From Ophioderma brevispina (taxonomy: Eukaryota > Echinodermata > Ophiuroidea > Amphilepidida > Ophiodermatidae), in assembly GCA_023653785.1 (NCBI GenBank), contig JAMKCH010012450.1, positions 26,839-90,838 on the forward strand: 64,000 nt of DNA, given 5' to 3'. Positions 11,735-22,485 of this stretch are shown in pieces. The position numbers were made by a program, and so were the translations under genes. Under the pieces are notes generated by a model. That model was not told where the DNA came from. It worked only from the letters and a program-made list of their open reading frames with translations, and made no database searches. Numbering within the stretch: position 1 is the stretch's first letter; every line of letters starts with the position of its first letter.

Positions 11735-12115
11735 TATTGACTTCACAAAGTTCCCAAGTCTTAAAATAGACATTACCACAGCATCATGCATAATCATAAC
11801 CTTGTACTAGCTGGCCAATTGGAATTCACATAAATTACATCGTCTGAATTGCATCACTTCCCATATATAGTTTCATGGGGGAATTCCCAGATTTTGCAAT
11901 ATTTTGATCTCAAAGCATAAACAAGTTGACTCAGTTTCTAAGTTTACATCTTGGGGAAGTTCCCTTTTCCCTATTGTGCAATCTATCTAGCAGGTGCAAC
12001 CTTGCACAAACACTCTAGGTGAATCCCTATTCTCTTTTTTATCATAAACAAAGTACTTTTCCCGTGAGAAGTCGTTTCTCAAATACAATTGAGAAATTAA
12101 TATTTCGATCAAAAT
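11735..12115. other. No gene recognised
   Basis: AT-rich sequence with nothing supportable. Confidence 0.4.
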
Positions 12116-12120
12116 TTTGA

Positions 12121-12480
12121 GGGTAAAAAGGCAAATTCAGAACTGTGCGAGACATGCAAAGAAAAAGATCACATAGAGCACTTTTTCTTTAACTGTAAAC
12201 AAGTGCAGTTAATATGGAAAGAGTTAACAAGAATTGTTAATAAATTATTAGGTTCCAAAATTGAAATAACAATATTCGATGTTCTATTTGGCTATTCTAA
12301 AGTGAATATCAAAAACAACAATTTGATAAATAAGGTTATAGCAATTGCAAAATGTGTGTGAGTAAATACAAGTATAGAAAACACCCTAATGTCATATTTT
12401 TGTTTAAACATGAACTTAAACTAAGGAATATAATATAGATCTCGGTCTTATTTTACAAGGTGTTCGGATAAAAATTTGAA
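12121..12480 (+). mobile_element. LINE ORF2 C-terminal fragment (L1/Tx1-like)
   Basis: The plus-strand frame reads CETCKEKDHIEHFFFNC then QVQLIWKEL. This is the C-X2-C-X7-H-X4-C knuckle followed by the tryptophan-containing helix found at the C-terminus of L1/Tx1-group ORF2 proteins. The frame stays open through DVLFGYSKVN to a TGA near 12360. Reverse transcriptase and endonuclease are not present upstream, so this is a 5'-truncated copy. AATAAAGGCGCAAGCCGC at about 12845 may be its 3' end. Confidence 0.75.
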
Positions 12481-12499
12481 AGAATTTATATTCCATGTA

Positions 12500-13165
12500 C
12501 TCTAAATCTATTGGTACATGTTTACGGGAAAAATAATAAGACACTTTATGCTAACGAGTATCTGATTTTCCACTTTGTGTGTTTCAAATGGGAATTTGAA
12601 TACGATTCAAGAGAAATAGTAGATAAAGATAACGTGTGGCTTGGTAGAATAACATGTTATAATGTTCAATGAACTGAGAATATGTGAACTATTAACTATG
12701 TGACCATCTTATATAATGAAACATGACTGATAATTTAAATATGTTAAGGGCACAATGATGATGAGTGACAACGAATTTTTTGTATACATTATATCCATAC
12801 AATGTCATGTTATGTTAAATGATGTTAATATAATTGTAATTTAATGAATAAAGGCGCAAGCCGCTGAAAGAGAGAAAAATGAGGGTAATATAACACTGGT
12901 AAACTGTTTTAAATCTGAAACTGCACTAGTTATATTATGAAACTGTTGTAATTTCATGATTGACATGAAGGCGGTAGTTTTTCCTCACCTGAACTGGCAT
13001 TGAGACAGAATTTACTTCGCGCTCATCAAATTCAACGCCTCGATTGCCTCGCCATCCGTACCGACTATAGAGCATCTAGTGCTGTCCATTTCAATGTACT
13101 CGCGCTTTTAGTGATTGTAACATTATATTGTCCTGTCTTCATATTGTAATCATTGGTTAGTTTAG
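12500..13165. other. AT-rich 3' region of LINE; no gene
   Basis: The sequence to about 12880 probably belongs to the retrotransposon 3' region. 12960-13150 contains a GC-richer block (CTCATCAAATTCAACGCC) that may be another retroelement scrap. Confidence 0.35.
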
Positions 13166-13166
13166 C

Positions 13167-13481
13167 TTGTATATTGGTGTGATATCTGTTTATTTCCTCT
13201 GTGAGAGTTTTAAAATATTAAAGAAACCAATCCCAAAGGTTTGCCATTTCCTCTATAGTACCGGTAAAGATGCGATAACGGTACTGGAGTTAACCTATGA
13301 TCATTTAAAAACATCCGAGAAAGCAACTGTTTGCATGGAATGCATAAGGAAAGAGCCACTGAAAGAAAGAAAATGGCAATCGACCTACAATTTTGGCATT
13401 GCTACTTTTGAAAAGCCAAGTTCTCAACCAAAGAGTTCTGCTCATTCTTTTAATCCACTATATAAAGTGCATTCAGTTTAA
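13167..13481 (+). other. Unassigned 104-codon ORF
   Basis: An open plus-strand frame with a non-repetitive lower half: DAITVLELTYDHLKTSEKAT, then CMECIRKEPLKERKW and SAHSFNPLYKV before the stop. The CxxC and lysine-rich make-up could be a genuine exon or decayed transposon protein. No family is recognised. Confidence 0.25.
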
Positions 13482-13602
13482 CATTACAACTTACACATTC
13501 CAGGAATAGTCATAGAAATTCTAGACACAACAACTTGTGAGATACCTTTAGTCGCCGCTCTCTGAAAACAAGAAAATTGTCGGTGAAATAAAATAACCAA
13601 AC

Positions 13603-14068
13603 AGGCCCGTCGTCCATGGAATTAGGTGGGGGGGGGTGCGGATTTGCCCGAAAGCGGACCTTTTGCGGACCAACAATCCAATTTTTTCAGCTCGCTGCGC
13701 TCGCAGGTTGACCAAAATTTCACACCGTCGCGTCTCAAAATTCTGAAGCCGGGGGAGGGGGGGGGGGTTGTGAGGGGGGGTGGTGGTTGGTGAGGCGTAT
13801 GATATCATCCTAATCGTTAAAAAAGTTAAAAAGACATTACCTTGCCGTTGTAATGGAAAACATCTCTTATTCCTTCCGTAATAACTCACCACAACAACTT
13901 AAAAAAAAATATGTTACGCAAGCCGCAAACTTTAACTGGCAAACGGACCTTCAACATGACAAAGCGGACCTCAAACATGGCAAAGCGGAACCTTTTTGCA
14001 GTTTTTTGGGGGGTGCGTCGCACCCCCCTCACCCCCCCCCCCCCCCCCCAACCGCTGGCCCCTGATAA
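13603..14068. mobile_element. Composite non-autonomous repeat with G/C runs
   Basis: It begins ACAGGCCCGTCGTCCATGGA with GGGGGGGGGTGCGG and AAAGCGGACC. Its right part has CAAAGCGGACC, GGGGGGTGCGTCGCACCCCC, a C run and GCTGGCCCCTGATAA. Shared words link it to 7191-7440. The interior has proline- and histidine-rich false ORFs on both strands. Confidence 0.55.
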
Positions 14069-14339
14069 CAAATATTATAATAAGCACGCAATGACTAAGC
14101 AGTGTTTATTTACGCGTTTTTTTCGACACCGTCGTTTATATCTATCGGAATGAGTATTGTGGAAGTTCACGAGACATCAGGATATTTCCAGAAATAAGCG
14201 TCCCCCAATTTTTGTCGCACCCCGGTTTTTTGTGCATATTTGAAATGCTTACCAATGTATTAATCACACACACCGGCTGAAGTGAATTAGCCGAAACGGC
14301 CGTCTTTATTATAAAATGAATGATTAGTAGACTCGTCAC

Positions 14340-14575
14340 GACAGAAAGTCAAACCATAGTTTTCTATGTAGTGGACGATTGCGATAGCGGGCAATTTCAA
14401 AACAAGGTTTTGCGTTTTTGTCGTTTGTATTTGTTTGTCCAATAAACCTTCGCAAAACGTTCTCGGTAGGCGTTCTAAAAAAAAAAAAAAAACCAAAAAA
14501 AAAAAAAAAAAAAAAACACAAAAACCAACACAACAAAAAAAAACCAAAAAAAAAAAAAACACAAAAAACACCGAT
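14340..14575 (+). mobile_element. Retroposed 3' end with long A-rich tail
   Basis: AATAAACCTTCGCAAAACG at about 14441 is followed about 20 bp later by a roughly 90-bp A-rich tract (A runs broken by CC and CAC). A polyadenylation signal followed by an A tail suggests a retroposed transcript of unknown source. Confidence 0.45.
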
Positions 14576-14633
14576 CCAGTGAAATTTGAGAGATTTTAAT
14601 CCTCAAAAATCCTCTCCTGCCTTTAAGCAGCCA

Positions 14634-14910
14634 ACTGACCGAACCCAGCCATGATTTAAAAGTTGCAGTAACCCTATTGACAATCTTCTGTTTACAGATG
14701 AAAATCAATGACATACTACTCTTCTTCTCTGCATGACTAATTCTCCTTCTCTATGAGGTTCGATCAAGGGGGGCATAATCTTCAACAATACTATAACTCA
14801 TCGATCTCCACAAATGAGGTGTCAAAAGACGCGTAAATAAACATTCTGCATTCAATTAGTGATCCCATAATGTATAATACGATATATTGTTGAACGTGAA
14901 CCATTCATGT
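14634..14910. repeat. Dispersed repeat shared with 31385-31545
   Basis: The segment at 14757-14910 (GGTTCGATCAAG, GAGGTGTCAAAA, GCGTAAATAAACA) parallels 31417-31545 in the same orientation. The segment 14634-14690 (CAGCCAACTGACCGAACCCA, TTTAAAAGTTGCAGTAACCC) matches 31380-31425 inverted. The copy at 14.6 kb therefore has an inverted arrangement of its two halves. Confidence 0.55.
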
Positions 14911-14984
14911 GTATTTGGGTCCATGGATACAAACCGCCATTTCACTTGTGAAATTGACAAGTTGACAAGAGACAAGTGAATTTA

Positions 14985-15045
14985 AATCCTTCGGATTTTG
15001 AGGCGAACACTCGAACCACTGCACTACAAACATAATCTCAAATCC
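14985..15045 (-). mobile_element. tRNA-like SINE head fragment
   Basis: On the minus strand, GTTTGTAGTGCAGTGGTTCG followed by AGTGTTCGCCTC and AATCCGAAGG resembles a tRNA A box and anticodon arm. The B box is missing, so this is a partial SINE head. Confidence 0.4.
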
Positions 15046-15077
15046 TAGCCCTATAATGAAATTTAATGGATGCTTAC

Positions 15078-15226
15078 CTTTGACTTGCCTATTTCCCGCC
15101 CCTCGTCATCATAACACCTTAATTCCTTGATAAGTTTCTGCTGTCTCATCATTTGGATATTGCACAACCATATTGCCGCCGCAACGGCTACAAACGGCAC
15201 GTAACGGGCCAGTATTTGTGTAATTT
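15078..15226 (-). CDS. SFXN2: Sideroflexin-2-like, exon 5
   Basis: Read on the minus strand after an acceptor (TTTGCAG, boundary 15227/15226), the frame gives LARYVPFVAVAAA, NIQMMRQQKLIKEL and DDEGREIGKSK, ending at the donor AAG^GTAAGC. This matches the sideroflexin block [29 protein letters not shown]. Two oddities appear. The join to exon 4 in phase 0 needs one extra base at about 15222-15226 to keep length and frame, and the NCV stretch of the family reads IWLC here, one residue longer. Both could be sequence error or decay. No exon for the remaining C-terminal third was found towards lower coordinates. Confidence 0.85.
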
Positions 15227-15665
15227 CTGCAAACAAATTATTAAAGTCAGCCCTACTCAACAAGATTCGCCCTTTATTTTGGATTAGCGTCTGCACTAGA
15301 CAGTGTATGTATTCTTTTGCATCTGGATTCTTGCGCTAATATGACGTCCCAGGTATCTGAGCAGATAATCCTTTATTGAAATGACCACCTATAATAAAAT
15401 AGGATAATCTTCAACCAACCCTCACCTTTTCATCTTCTTACAAATTGTCCTTGGTGAAGACCCACCCTTTGTCCTGGAAACTTAGTTCAAGATTCACCAA
15501 AGTTTTACATTTGTTTTCTCAATAATAACGCACGGAAATGTCGGGATAATGCAAAGATTAAGCCGATATTTCATTGCAAAATTTGAACCGCGTCTGAAAA
15601 ATAAATTAGGTGAATATTGTTATGTTTGTTGGAGATTCAGAGTGAATCTTCACCTAACCTTTAGG

Positions 15666-15951
15666 GCTAGGGGAGCGGTCATTATTTACGCCGGGGGGAA
15701 TGGAGGATTTCAAAATTTTTTTCGGCAAAAATTTTAGGTTTCACAACCAACAATTAGAGCGGAAGTTTGTGTGTAAAAAGTGTAAGTTAAAAACTTGATA
15801 AGGATGAGTTTACCAAATTGTAAAGTGCATTTAACCCCTATCTCGTTGATGAAAATTTTCACGTTCCCCCCTCTCGTCTCTTACCTTTTTTTTCGGGTTC
15901 CCCCCTCAAATCCTCCATCCCCCCTGGCGTAAATAATGACCCCTCCCTAGG
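15666..15951. mobile_element. MITE with about 45-bp inverted ends, in SFXN2-like intron 4
   Basis: The left end CTAGGGGAGCGGTCATTATT, TACGCCGGGGGGAATGGAGG is mirrored at the right by CCTCCATCCCCCCTGGCGTA, AATAATGACCCCTCCCTAGG. The interior is AT-rich with no ORF. It lies between exons 5 and 4 of the sideroflexin gene. Confidence 0.85.
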
Positions 15952-15985
15952 TACAAGATTCAATTTGACGCCAGCATTAGCTTAC

Positions 15986-16061
15986 CTTGGCTAACGAGTT
16001 CAAGCTAAGGGCGGTGAAGAGTGCACTACCTGTAGCCGTAACATAAGCCAAGCCCATTTGC
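15986..16061 (-). CDS. SFXN2: Sideroflexin-2-like, exon 4
   Basis: The 76-bp exon has acceptor TTATTTAG^G and donor AAG^GTAAGC on the minus strand. It completes the split arginine codon of exon 3, then encodes QMGLAYVTATGSALFTAL and SLNSLAK, matching family QMALSYFTATTTAVATAVGM. The 25 whole codons end in phase 0. No internal defect is seen. This segment is a hydrophobic membrane helix in the family. Confidence 0.88.
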
Positions 16062-16894
16062 CTAAATAATTACGAAATAAAATAAGAATTTGCCTCACAA
16101 AAGTATAGTAATTTAACGAAAGTTGTTATAATAACACTTGGTACTCCACATATATAACGGCAAAATGTAATTATCTTCCAACAAACGTTTATATGAAATG
16201 CCTAAGCTTTCAATATCTAGGGCGTGTCATCTTCAGAGCAACTAATTAGACAAGATGCTACACCTCATCCACACTAAGGGAGAGCAAACAATAGATCCAT
16301 AATTAGTCATACCTGGTCGGTGAGGAAGCATCCTAAGGGGCATTTCGTGTTTTTCGTATCTTACCCTCATATATTTTGTCCTGATTGAACACAGCACGGG
16401 AGTAATCCGAAATTTCCAACACGCTACAAATAACAGACAACTATAATTCCCCATCCAACTTCAGCCTAAATGATCTAACATAGAAGGAGTTACACTCGAC
16501 GGTGTTCACCGGTCCTTTGCTTTAACCATAAGGAATAGGATCAATAAGCTAGCACGATTTTAGAAATGAACGCCAAATGGACTAAGAGGAAGCTTTCGGC
16601 AGCTTTAATACATCAAATTCAAATAGGGCACATGTGGTACATATCAAATTCAATTTTGCTATGGGCCCTATTCAAGCCCCGCTGCGGCCAATGTGTTGTG
16701 CCCCTTGGGAGGCACTTTTACTCACTTGCTTCATTCGCACCCCATCGATATCGGAGTAGCTGTTATGGGGAATATTACAATCTAGTGCTGATAGGATTGT
16801 CCTGACCCATCTGACACACTTATGAATTCGGAAACCCTTCAGGGAATAAAGCACTGTTTATCCGTTAGAGTTTCTCGAATTCAAGTGTGCAAAT

Positions 16895-17208
16895 GGGTCA
16901 GGTTACGGAAACTCCCCAGAAAATGACCCTCCTCAGGTATTGGATATGCACTTCTCAAGGGAAATATTAAAATTTACTCTTAACCAAACAAGGTTTTTTC
17001 AATTGTGTAACTTCTTTATGTTGATTATCTTTATTATTGAACTTGAAGGCAAGATTGGTCAGATGGGTCAGGTACCTCCCCAGAAAATGGCACTCCTCAG
17101 ACATTCGATATGCACATCTCTAGGGAAATATTAAAATTTACTCTTAACCAAACAAGGTTTTTTCAATTGTGTAACTTCTTTATGTTGATTATCTTTATTA
17201 TTGAACTT
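16895..17208. repeat. Tandem duplication, period about 169 bp, in SFXN2-like intron 3
   Basis: Two copies (16895-17044 and 17065-17208) start GGGTCAGGT and contain CTCCCCAGAAAATG, GGGAAATATTAAAATTTACT and TTTATGTTGATTATCTTTAT. The second halves are nearly identical, so the duplication is fairly young. Confidence 0.85.
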
Positions 17209-17290
17209 CATCCGATGATCTAGAAAAACATGCTTCATCCAACAAAGGATTTCCAAAATCGACCAAAATATTTCCATTCCGTAGACTTAC

Positions 17291-17389
17291 CTTGTTGTTA
17301 TGGGTGATGCTGCGTTCCTGTTTGTGTAATTTACCAGTGCGTTGAATGACTGGTTAGCCCACTGCCAAAATACAACTGCTGGGGCAGTC
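17291..17389 (-). CDS. SFXN2: Sideroflexin-2-like, exon 3
   Basis: The minus-strand exon is bounded by CAACAG^G (acceptor) and CAAG^GTAAGT (consensus donor). It encodes [20 protein letters not shown] and [13 protein letters not shown]. The FWQW, NQSFNA and NYTNRN motifs are sideroflexin hallmarks, and NAASP favours SFXN2 over SFXN1/3. The 99 bp start and end with a split arginine codon, in phase with exons 2 and 4. No defect is seen. Confidence 0.9.
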
Positions 17390-17524
17390 CTGTTGAAGAA
17401 CGGGGGAGAAGTTTAGCATGGCCATCATAATAATATCCAGAACCCTTAAACACGATCAACACAAACGGCATTTGATTTAAAAATAACAATGATAATGGAA
17501 GCCATGCTTTTTCAATCTTATTAC

Positions 17525-17695
17525 CTGTAAAATTGTAGCATTGCACCTGTTAGAATCATACCACCTGGGACTTGGAATGACATTCGACCAATGACATTTT
17601 GTTTCTCTCCCGAGTCAGGGTGATATGCAGACATTGTAAGTTTCTGGGCACGCCACAACTTCTCCTCACTTATTCCTGGTGGTTGAAATCCTTTT
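17525..17695 (-). CDS. SFXN2: Sideroflexin-2-like, exon 2
   Basis: The minus-strand exon has acceptor TGGTTTAG^A and donor TTTACAG^GTAATA. It encodes KGFQPPGISEEKLWRAQKL, then YHPDSGEKQNVIGRMSFQV and PGGMILTGAMLQFY. HPDSGEK is the family signature (HPDTGEK), and the GRMSFQVPGGMI run is SFXN2-like. It is 171 bp: one base finishing a codon, 56 codons, two bases over. Sideroflexins are multi-pass mitochondrial inner-membrane proteins; SFXN1 and relatives carry serine into mitochondria for one-carbon metabolism, and SFXN2 is linked to iron and heme homeostasis. No defect is seen in this exon. Confidence 0.9.
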
Positions 17696-17838
17696 CTAAA
17701 CCAATTAAAAGAGCACAAATAAACCAAACAAAATACTAACGTTTCGCAAAGATATGATTATATAACTGAATATTGCATTTATTCCCAAAACTCTAAATTT
17801 CAGGGATATATCCCTTACATCCCTGGAGCGAAATGACC

Positions 17839-18000
17839 AGGGGTCCTTTTCGCGAAACTCGGTCGTAAACCTACCTCACGCGTATGTCCTACATAATAGA
17901 CCTTTTCATGCTGCTTGCACAGTGCTATGGATAAATTGTCCATTCAAGGATTACATACGATACACGTAAGTTTACGACCGAGTTTCGCGAACGGACCCCA
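17839..18000. mobile_element. MITE with about 35-bp inverted ends, in SFXN2-like intron 1
   Basis: The left end AGGGGTCCTTTTCGCGAAAC, TCGGTCGTAAAC is mirrored at the right by GTTTACGACCGAGTTTCGCG, AACGGACCCCA. The total is about 160 bp. The ends are well conserved, so the insertion may be recent. Confidence 0.85.
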
Positions 18001-18006
18001 GCAACC

Positions 18007-18085
18007 TGACTAACACCGCAAAAAGGGAGGTATCGGTATTTGTGTTGTAAACACAAGACATGGGTCTGCCTCGTGATTTTTGAAT
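18007..18085. repeat. Dispersed repeat shared with 5895-5985
   Basis: Contains ACCGCAAAAAGGGAGGTATC, ACACAAGACATGGGTC and GCCTCGTGATTTTT, a diverged copy of the 5.9-kb repeat, next to the right end of the 17.84-kb MITE. Confidence 0.6.
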
Positions 18086-18313
18086 TTAAGGAATTTTTAG
18101 GAATTTAAGAGTTGAAGTCAATCCTTTCAGATTGTAGATAGGGACCAATCAAATTAGACTTAAAATAAATTCTATTTGCCTTAGATTCATAAATCATATT
18201 AATTCTATTAATTGACTGATTGGTATTCATAGTCATCACATACAAAAAGGGTGCATTATCAAACACTTTAGTTGTTTTATTGCTAATCAAAACAAAAGAG
18301 AGAAACAAATTAC

Positions 18314-18500
18314 TTGTAACAAGTGACCAAATCCTTGCTTCTTGTAACTGCTTATCACCACACAGACAGAGCCTGGCATCAGTAATATTCAGAAAATGTC
18401 TGAATCTGCCACTGAAGGTAGATTGATCCCATCGTGGTTTATCCAGATCAAGGCGCGAATTACCGGGGGATGACTTATCTCGAGTTGCCGTGTCCATCAT
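18314..18500 (-). CDS. SFXN2: Sideroflexin-2-like, exon 1 (start codon; one-base frame defect)
   Basis: The minus strand opens with ATGATG at 18500; the next upstream in-frame codons lead to no better ATG. The N-terminus MMDTATRDKSSPG is variable, then LDLDKPRWDQSTFSGRFRHF and LNITDAR match the family ([23 protein letters not shown]). After QLQEA the frame must shift by one base near 18332-18337 to read DLVTCYK, which aligns to the family and ends at the good donor CAA^GTAATT in the phase exon 2 needs. As written, the exon is one base short. A 5' non-coding exon further up is possible (AATAG just before the ATG could be an acceptor). Confidence 0.85.
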
Positions 18501-18524
18501 ACGCCACCTATTGTAAAGCAAGAT

Positions 18525-19830
18525 GATAATAAAATAATAATAATTATAATAATGATGACAATGTTCTAACGCTAATAGTAATACTATGGACTATTAAATA
18601 ACAAATATTATGTGCTTAGTTTTCGATTCCAACTTGTACCAAAGAGGTAAGGTTTTTCACTCAACTAAAATCATTCAGCATATTTATCCTACCAAAGTTT
18701 TGCTGTCTTAGGTAGACAACGAAGGACAATAACTTGTGCACTTCGTGCAATGTTATAGAACATACTCAACACCTCTTCTTTGATCTTTGAGTGTGTTAAA
18801 ATAAAGTCATTATGATTAATTTCTATTAGTAATCTGATATGTATGGCGATCTTGCATATGTCTATTGTTTGTCTCTGAAAATCGGTTTCATATTTAGCTT
18901 TTCAACAAGGCTTCACTTTATTTTAGTTTGCTATAGTCTCTCTCTCTATAGACTGCAGTGCTCCAAGCGGCTCTCTATGGGCTCTGCTCGGCCTCGCCTC
19001 GGGCCTCGCCCTGGACACGTGCCTTTGCCGATCCCATCGCGGTTGACGGACAAAACTTTGAGCCGTCTTAATTGGACAAAGATCTCTCTATAATACGAGA
19101 ATTGTCTCGGATAGGCGAGGTTTTATTTATTGTTATGATATCATATATAGATTTTGCCATTAACTCGTTGTAAGAATTTTTCATTCGAGGAGAGGAGTCG
19201 GTCGAACGGATTCTCGTTGTGCCTTTCTTCAATAATTTTGGGAATAATTCCAAAATTGAACATCAACGTGACAGGCTTTAATTTGAAAATAAGGTATACT
19301 GTTCGAGGTATACGATGTTCTAAAGCAACGTTAGAGCCTTTCCAAAAGAATCTTTAGGTAAGCAAGTTGTAAAATAACGATAAATAACATCGTTTCTCTG
19401 GATATTTTAAAAGTTAAATCACAGCCAAGTTCACTAACTTGTGGTGAGATATGTTTAGACAGTTATATGTATTCCTTAGCAACAATCGGGTCATTCGACA
19501 TTCTTGCTCTGTTTGATTTATCTTTTATTTTCAGCGTATTCAAGATAAACTTTATTGAATCACGCTCACGTCAGTTCGTTTGCTTTCATTTTGTTATTTA
19601 CGATCACACTGATAATTTCAAATTTCAGTCACCCAGATATAACCGGTTTTTCTTGTTTACTCTATGATAGATATTTTTCACAAGAGCATATTGAAATCAG
19701 TCCACGTCATTGATCGAGAAGATTCCATTCTATAATGATTTTAAAACGATTCTTCACATATGTACGGCAGACGGTATCTTAGCCAATGGTATTCGCAAAT
19801 TTCATATCCATAATCAGAACAGATACCCAG
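18525..19830. other. No gene recognised
   Basis: Upstream flank of the sideroflexin start. A GC-richer patch at about 18960-19050 (GGCCTCGCCTCGGGCCTCGC) is the only compositional feature. The SFXN2 promoter might lie here, but no core element is clear. Confidence 0.35.
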
Positions 19831-19839
19831 GTAGTGGGG

Positions 19840-20780
19840 GACTGTAGTGTACAGCTCTAACGTGAGTATGCAAATCTGGATAAAACTGTGAATTTGGTAC
19901 ACAAGTAGTTTATACATTGATAATCCAAAAAAAATTGATGGAAGCTCTTGCCACACCCCATTCATGGCCCCCAGCATGGATCAATGTTAAACAGGGGTAA
20001 AAAATTTAAAATGTTCCGAGTATATTGAAAAGTACCCATTATGTGTGCCTGGTTACAAAGATTCCAAAAAGGTATAGTTTATACTACCTAGGCTTATAGT
20101 TTTGGATTTTGGGGTAAAAATGGGAAAAAGTCAATGTGGTTTTGTACAGTGGAGTCAAAAAATGTAAGGTGCTCCAATTTTTGTACAACGTGTTCAAGTT
20201 GTTGGTCAGCCTCAATTAGATGAAATATAGGATAGTTTTGACTGATCTTACGTGTTTGGTTATTAACCAAATGGCGAATAAAGTAAGAGCTATTGGCAGT
20301 ATGGATTCTATTGACCTGTGACCTATTTTGTGGATAAGGTGAAAAATAAGCATAAAGATAAGGCAATCAACTATTCCTTAGTTCAGTCCTTTAAGGTAGG
20401 GAAACAATTTGCACTACATTACTACATGAATTAGGGCAATTTTAACCTTTTGACCCAGTACACACCAAAAATGACTGTTTCACTTATTTTTTACAGTTTT
20501 TTACCCCACAACTACGAAACTATAACCCATAAGATAAGGTAAACCATACCTTTTTGGAACCCTTGTAACAAGACCAAACAAACATGGTGTACTTTACACA
20601 AATCGAACATTTTAAAATTTTGAACAATTTTGCACCACATATTACTTAAGCTGGTGTCCATTAAGGGGGTTGGAAAGGGCTTCCATCAATTTTAGGATTA
20701 TCAATGCGAAGTATGTGTGCAATATCACAATTATTGGAAGCGCACACCCTTCACTACAGTCAAATGCACTACACTGTTCT
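19840..20780. repeat. Long foldback element (core-motif family, copy 1)
   Basis: Left arm blocks: ATTGATAATCC, AATTGATGGAAGC, GATTCCAAAAAGGTATAGTT and TGGGGTAAAAA (19915-20130). The right arm carries the same order reversed and complemented (about 20490-20720): TTTTACCCCACAACTACGAA, AAACCATACCTTTTTGGAAC, GCTTCCATCAATTTTAGGAT. Arms are about 220 bp around a 350-bp loop; weaker similarity extends outward. No ORF is credible. Confidence 0.8.
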
Positions 20781-20929
20781 TCCGTCAACTTGATTAGGAT
20801 TTGATTATGTCAATATCAACAGTATTCGCCTTGGCCAGTAGGGTTTCTATCACAATAAAATGTTTTATTGATTTTTAAACCAGCCGTGCCTTAGGCACAG
20901 CTCGTTCTTGTATCTGAGCTGTTTCTTCT

Positions 20930-21196
20930 TCTTTGCAGCACAAGCTTCAAAATGCTACCAGTGCCAAACGCTGGTCAAATTTTATCCAAATTCAAGCCAG
21001 AGACCACAAAATCCAAGCCTCATATGGTGTACACAGATTTGGGTTCCAGGTAGTTGAGAGAATATCATTTTGGTGCAAAACGAGGAAAAATCCTTCTCCC
21101 GCAATCAGAGCATACACACCCGAATCATGTTATATGGTGTACACAGATAGTGTTTCAGGTCACTGGGCAGAGATAGGGGCATTTGTGAAAAAATAG
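20930..21196. repeat. Degenerate short duplication; unlikely coding
   Basis: TATGGTGTACACAGAT occurs at about 21022 and 21132 with similar following text (GGTTCCAGG / GTTTCAGG), so the 87-codon ORF here reflects a roughly 110-bp duplication rather than a recognised protein. Confidence 0.4.
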
Positions 21197-21626
21197 GTAC
21201 GGGGGGTTCGCTTTTGTGCTCGTATGAAGACCCTGTCTTACACCAGTATGAAGCCCTAACTGGGTTGAATAGATTTCTTGACTACCAATGCCTTGCATTT
21301 ACTTCGAAGAAAAGATTACATCAACTTACAATGTACAACCGATAAAGTAGATGTTAGGATTGTTTTTAAAGTGTAGGTTTCAATTAATTGCGGCTCCACT
21401 TCATCTATAATATAGTCCTGTACATTTTGCAGAGGGTTAAAATTTTAATCCCATCGTTCCCTTTTCAATTCCCCTGGATGTTTGAATCGCATTAAGCGAT
21501 CATTGCCGAGTCACATGAAACGTGAAAATAGATAGGTGTTCTCTCCGGTAAACGGATACAATGTCTCGGAGATGGTTTCAAAGATGGTTTTGTATGGCGG
21601 TTTATATTGATTCTTTAGTCAAGAAA

Positions 21627-21638
21627 AAAAAAAAAAAC

Positions 21639-21667
<29 letters not shown>
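21627..21667. repeat. Poly-A tract
   Basis: About 40 bases of A with one C. No AATAAA precedes it, so a retroposon tail is only possible. Confidence 0.8.
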
Positions 21668-21670
<3 letters not shown>

Positions 21671-21842
21671 CAAACTTAAAGGGATACTCAGGGCATTTTG
21701 TAACGTGATGTGCTTAGTGTATTAACTGAAACAAAGCTTAAAATTGAGGCAAGAGAAAAACTGACATGGGTCTTATAAATGGCTGGGGCGATAAATGATT
21801 TTCCCATTTAATATGGTCCAGGAACTTTAGGTCTGTGTAGCC

Positions 21843-22476
21843 AGAAGGCGGAAATAAATAAGTACAAGCTGAATTTTACAGGATAGTTTCCTAATATTGT
21901 GGAGAGCAACATATCAAAAGTCCCCAAGAATCCCCGCGTGCTATTTGAGAAATAAGGGGGTAAAGTTTATACAGGGGTAAAAAATTAGAATGACTCAAAT
22001 GAGCTAAATCATGGGCTATCGTATTCTTCTAGTCAAACTGAATTAAAAAAAATGTATAGTTTTTCTAACTTTTGAACTTTAGTTTTAGGCATGCAGGCCA
22101 AAATATTTTCAAGGTCATCATGGGGTAAACATTTTCAAAACAGTACGATTTTTATTCAACTAATTCCCAATTACTCGTACATGTTGTTTGGTCATATTAG
22201 GGCAAAAATGCTCATTCACACTATCTACATCTTCGAAATATTGACCTTAGAGGGCAGTGGATTGTGATCTCCCATAGACCCAGTAGAAATCTGCCATAAT
22301 GAACCCTATAACTATGCAAGTAAATTACTTTTAGAATTTTACCGGTGTACAAGCTATACCCCCTTATTTCTCAAATACCACACAGGGGATTCTTGGGGGC
22401 TTTTGATATGTTGCTCCTTACATCATCAGGAAACTATCCTGAAATATTCAGCTTGTACCTATTTATTTCCGTGTGT
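21843..22476. repeat. Long foldback element (core-motif family, copy 2)
   Basis: The left arm GAAATAAATAAGTACAAGCT, CAACATATCAAAAGTCCCCA and TTTGAGAAATAAGGGGGTA is mirrored at 22345-22476 as TACCCCCTTATTTCTCAAAT..., GGGGGCTTTTGATATGTTG, AGCTTGTACCTATTTATTTC (each compared within 20 bases). The interior includes ACAGGGGTAAAAAATTA and AAAATGTATAGTTTTTCTA, the motif also found in other foldbacks. Confidence 0.8.
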
Positions 22477-22485
22477 TTTTATATA

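Noticed and set aside
13548..13892. 114-codon minus ORF rich in Pro/Thr
   Set aside because: It lies in a G/C-run non-autonomous repeat also seen near 7.2 kb.
14287..14714. Phe-rich minus ORFs resembling membrane proteins
   Set aside because: They translate an A-rich tail; no real hydrophobic helix pattern.
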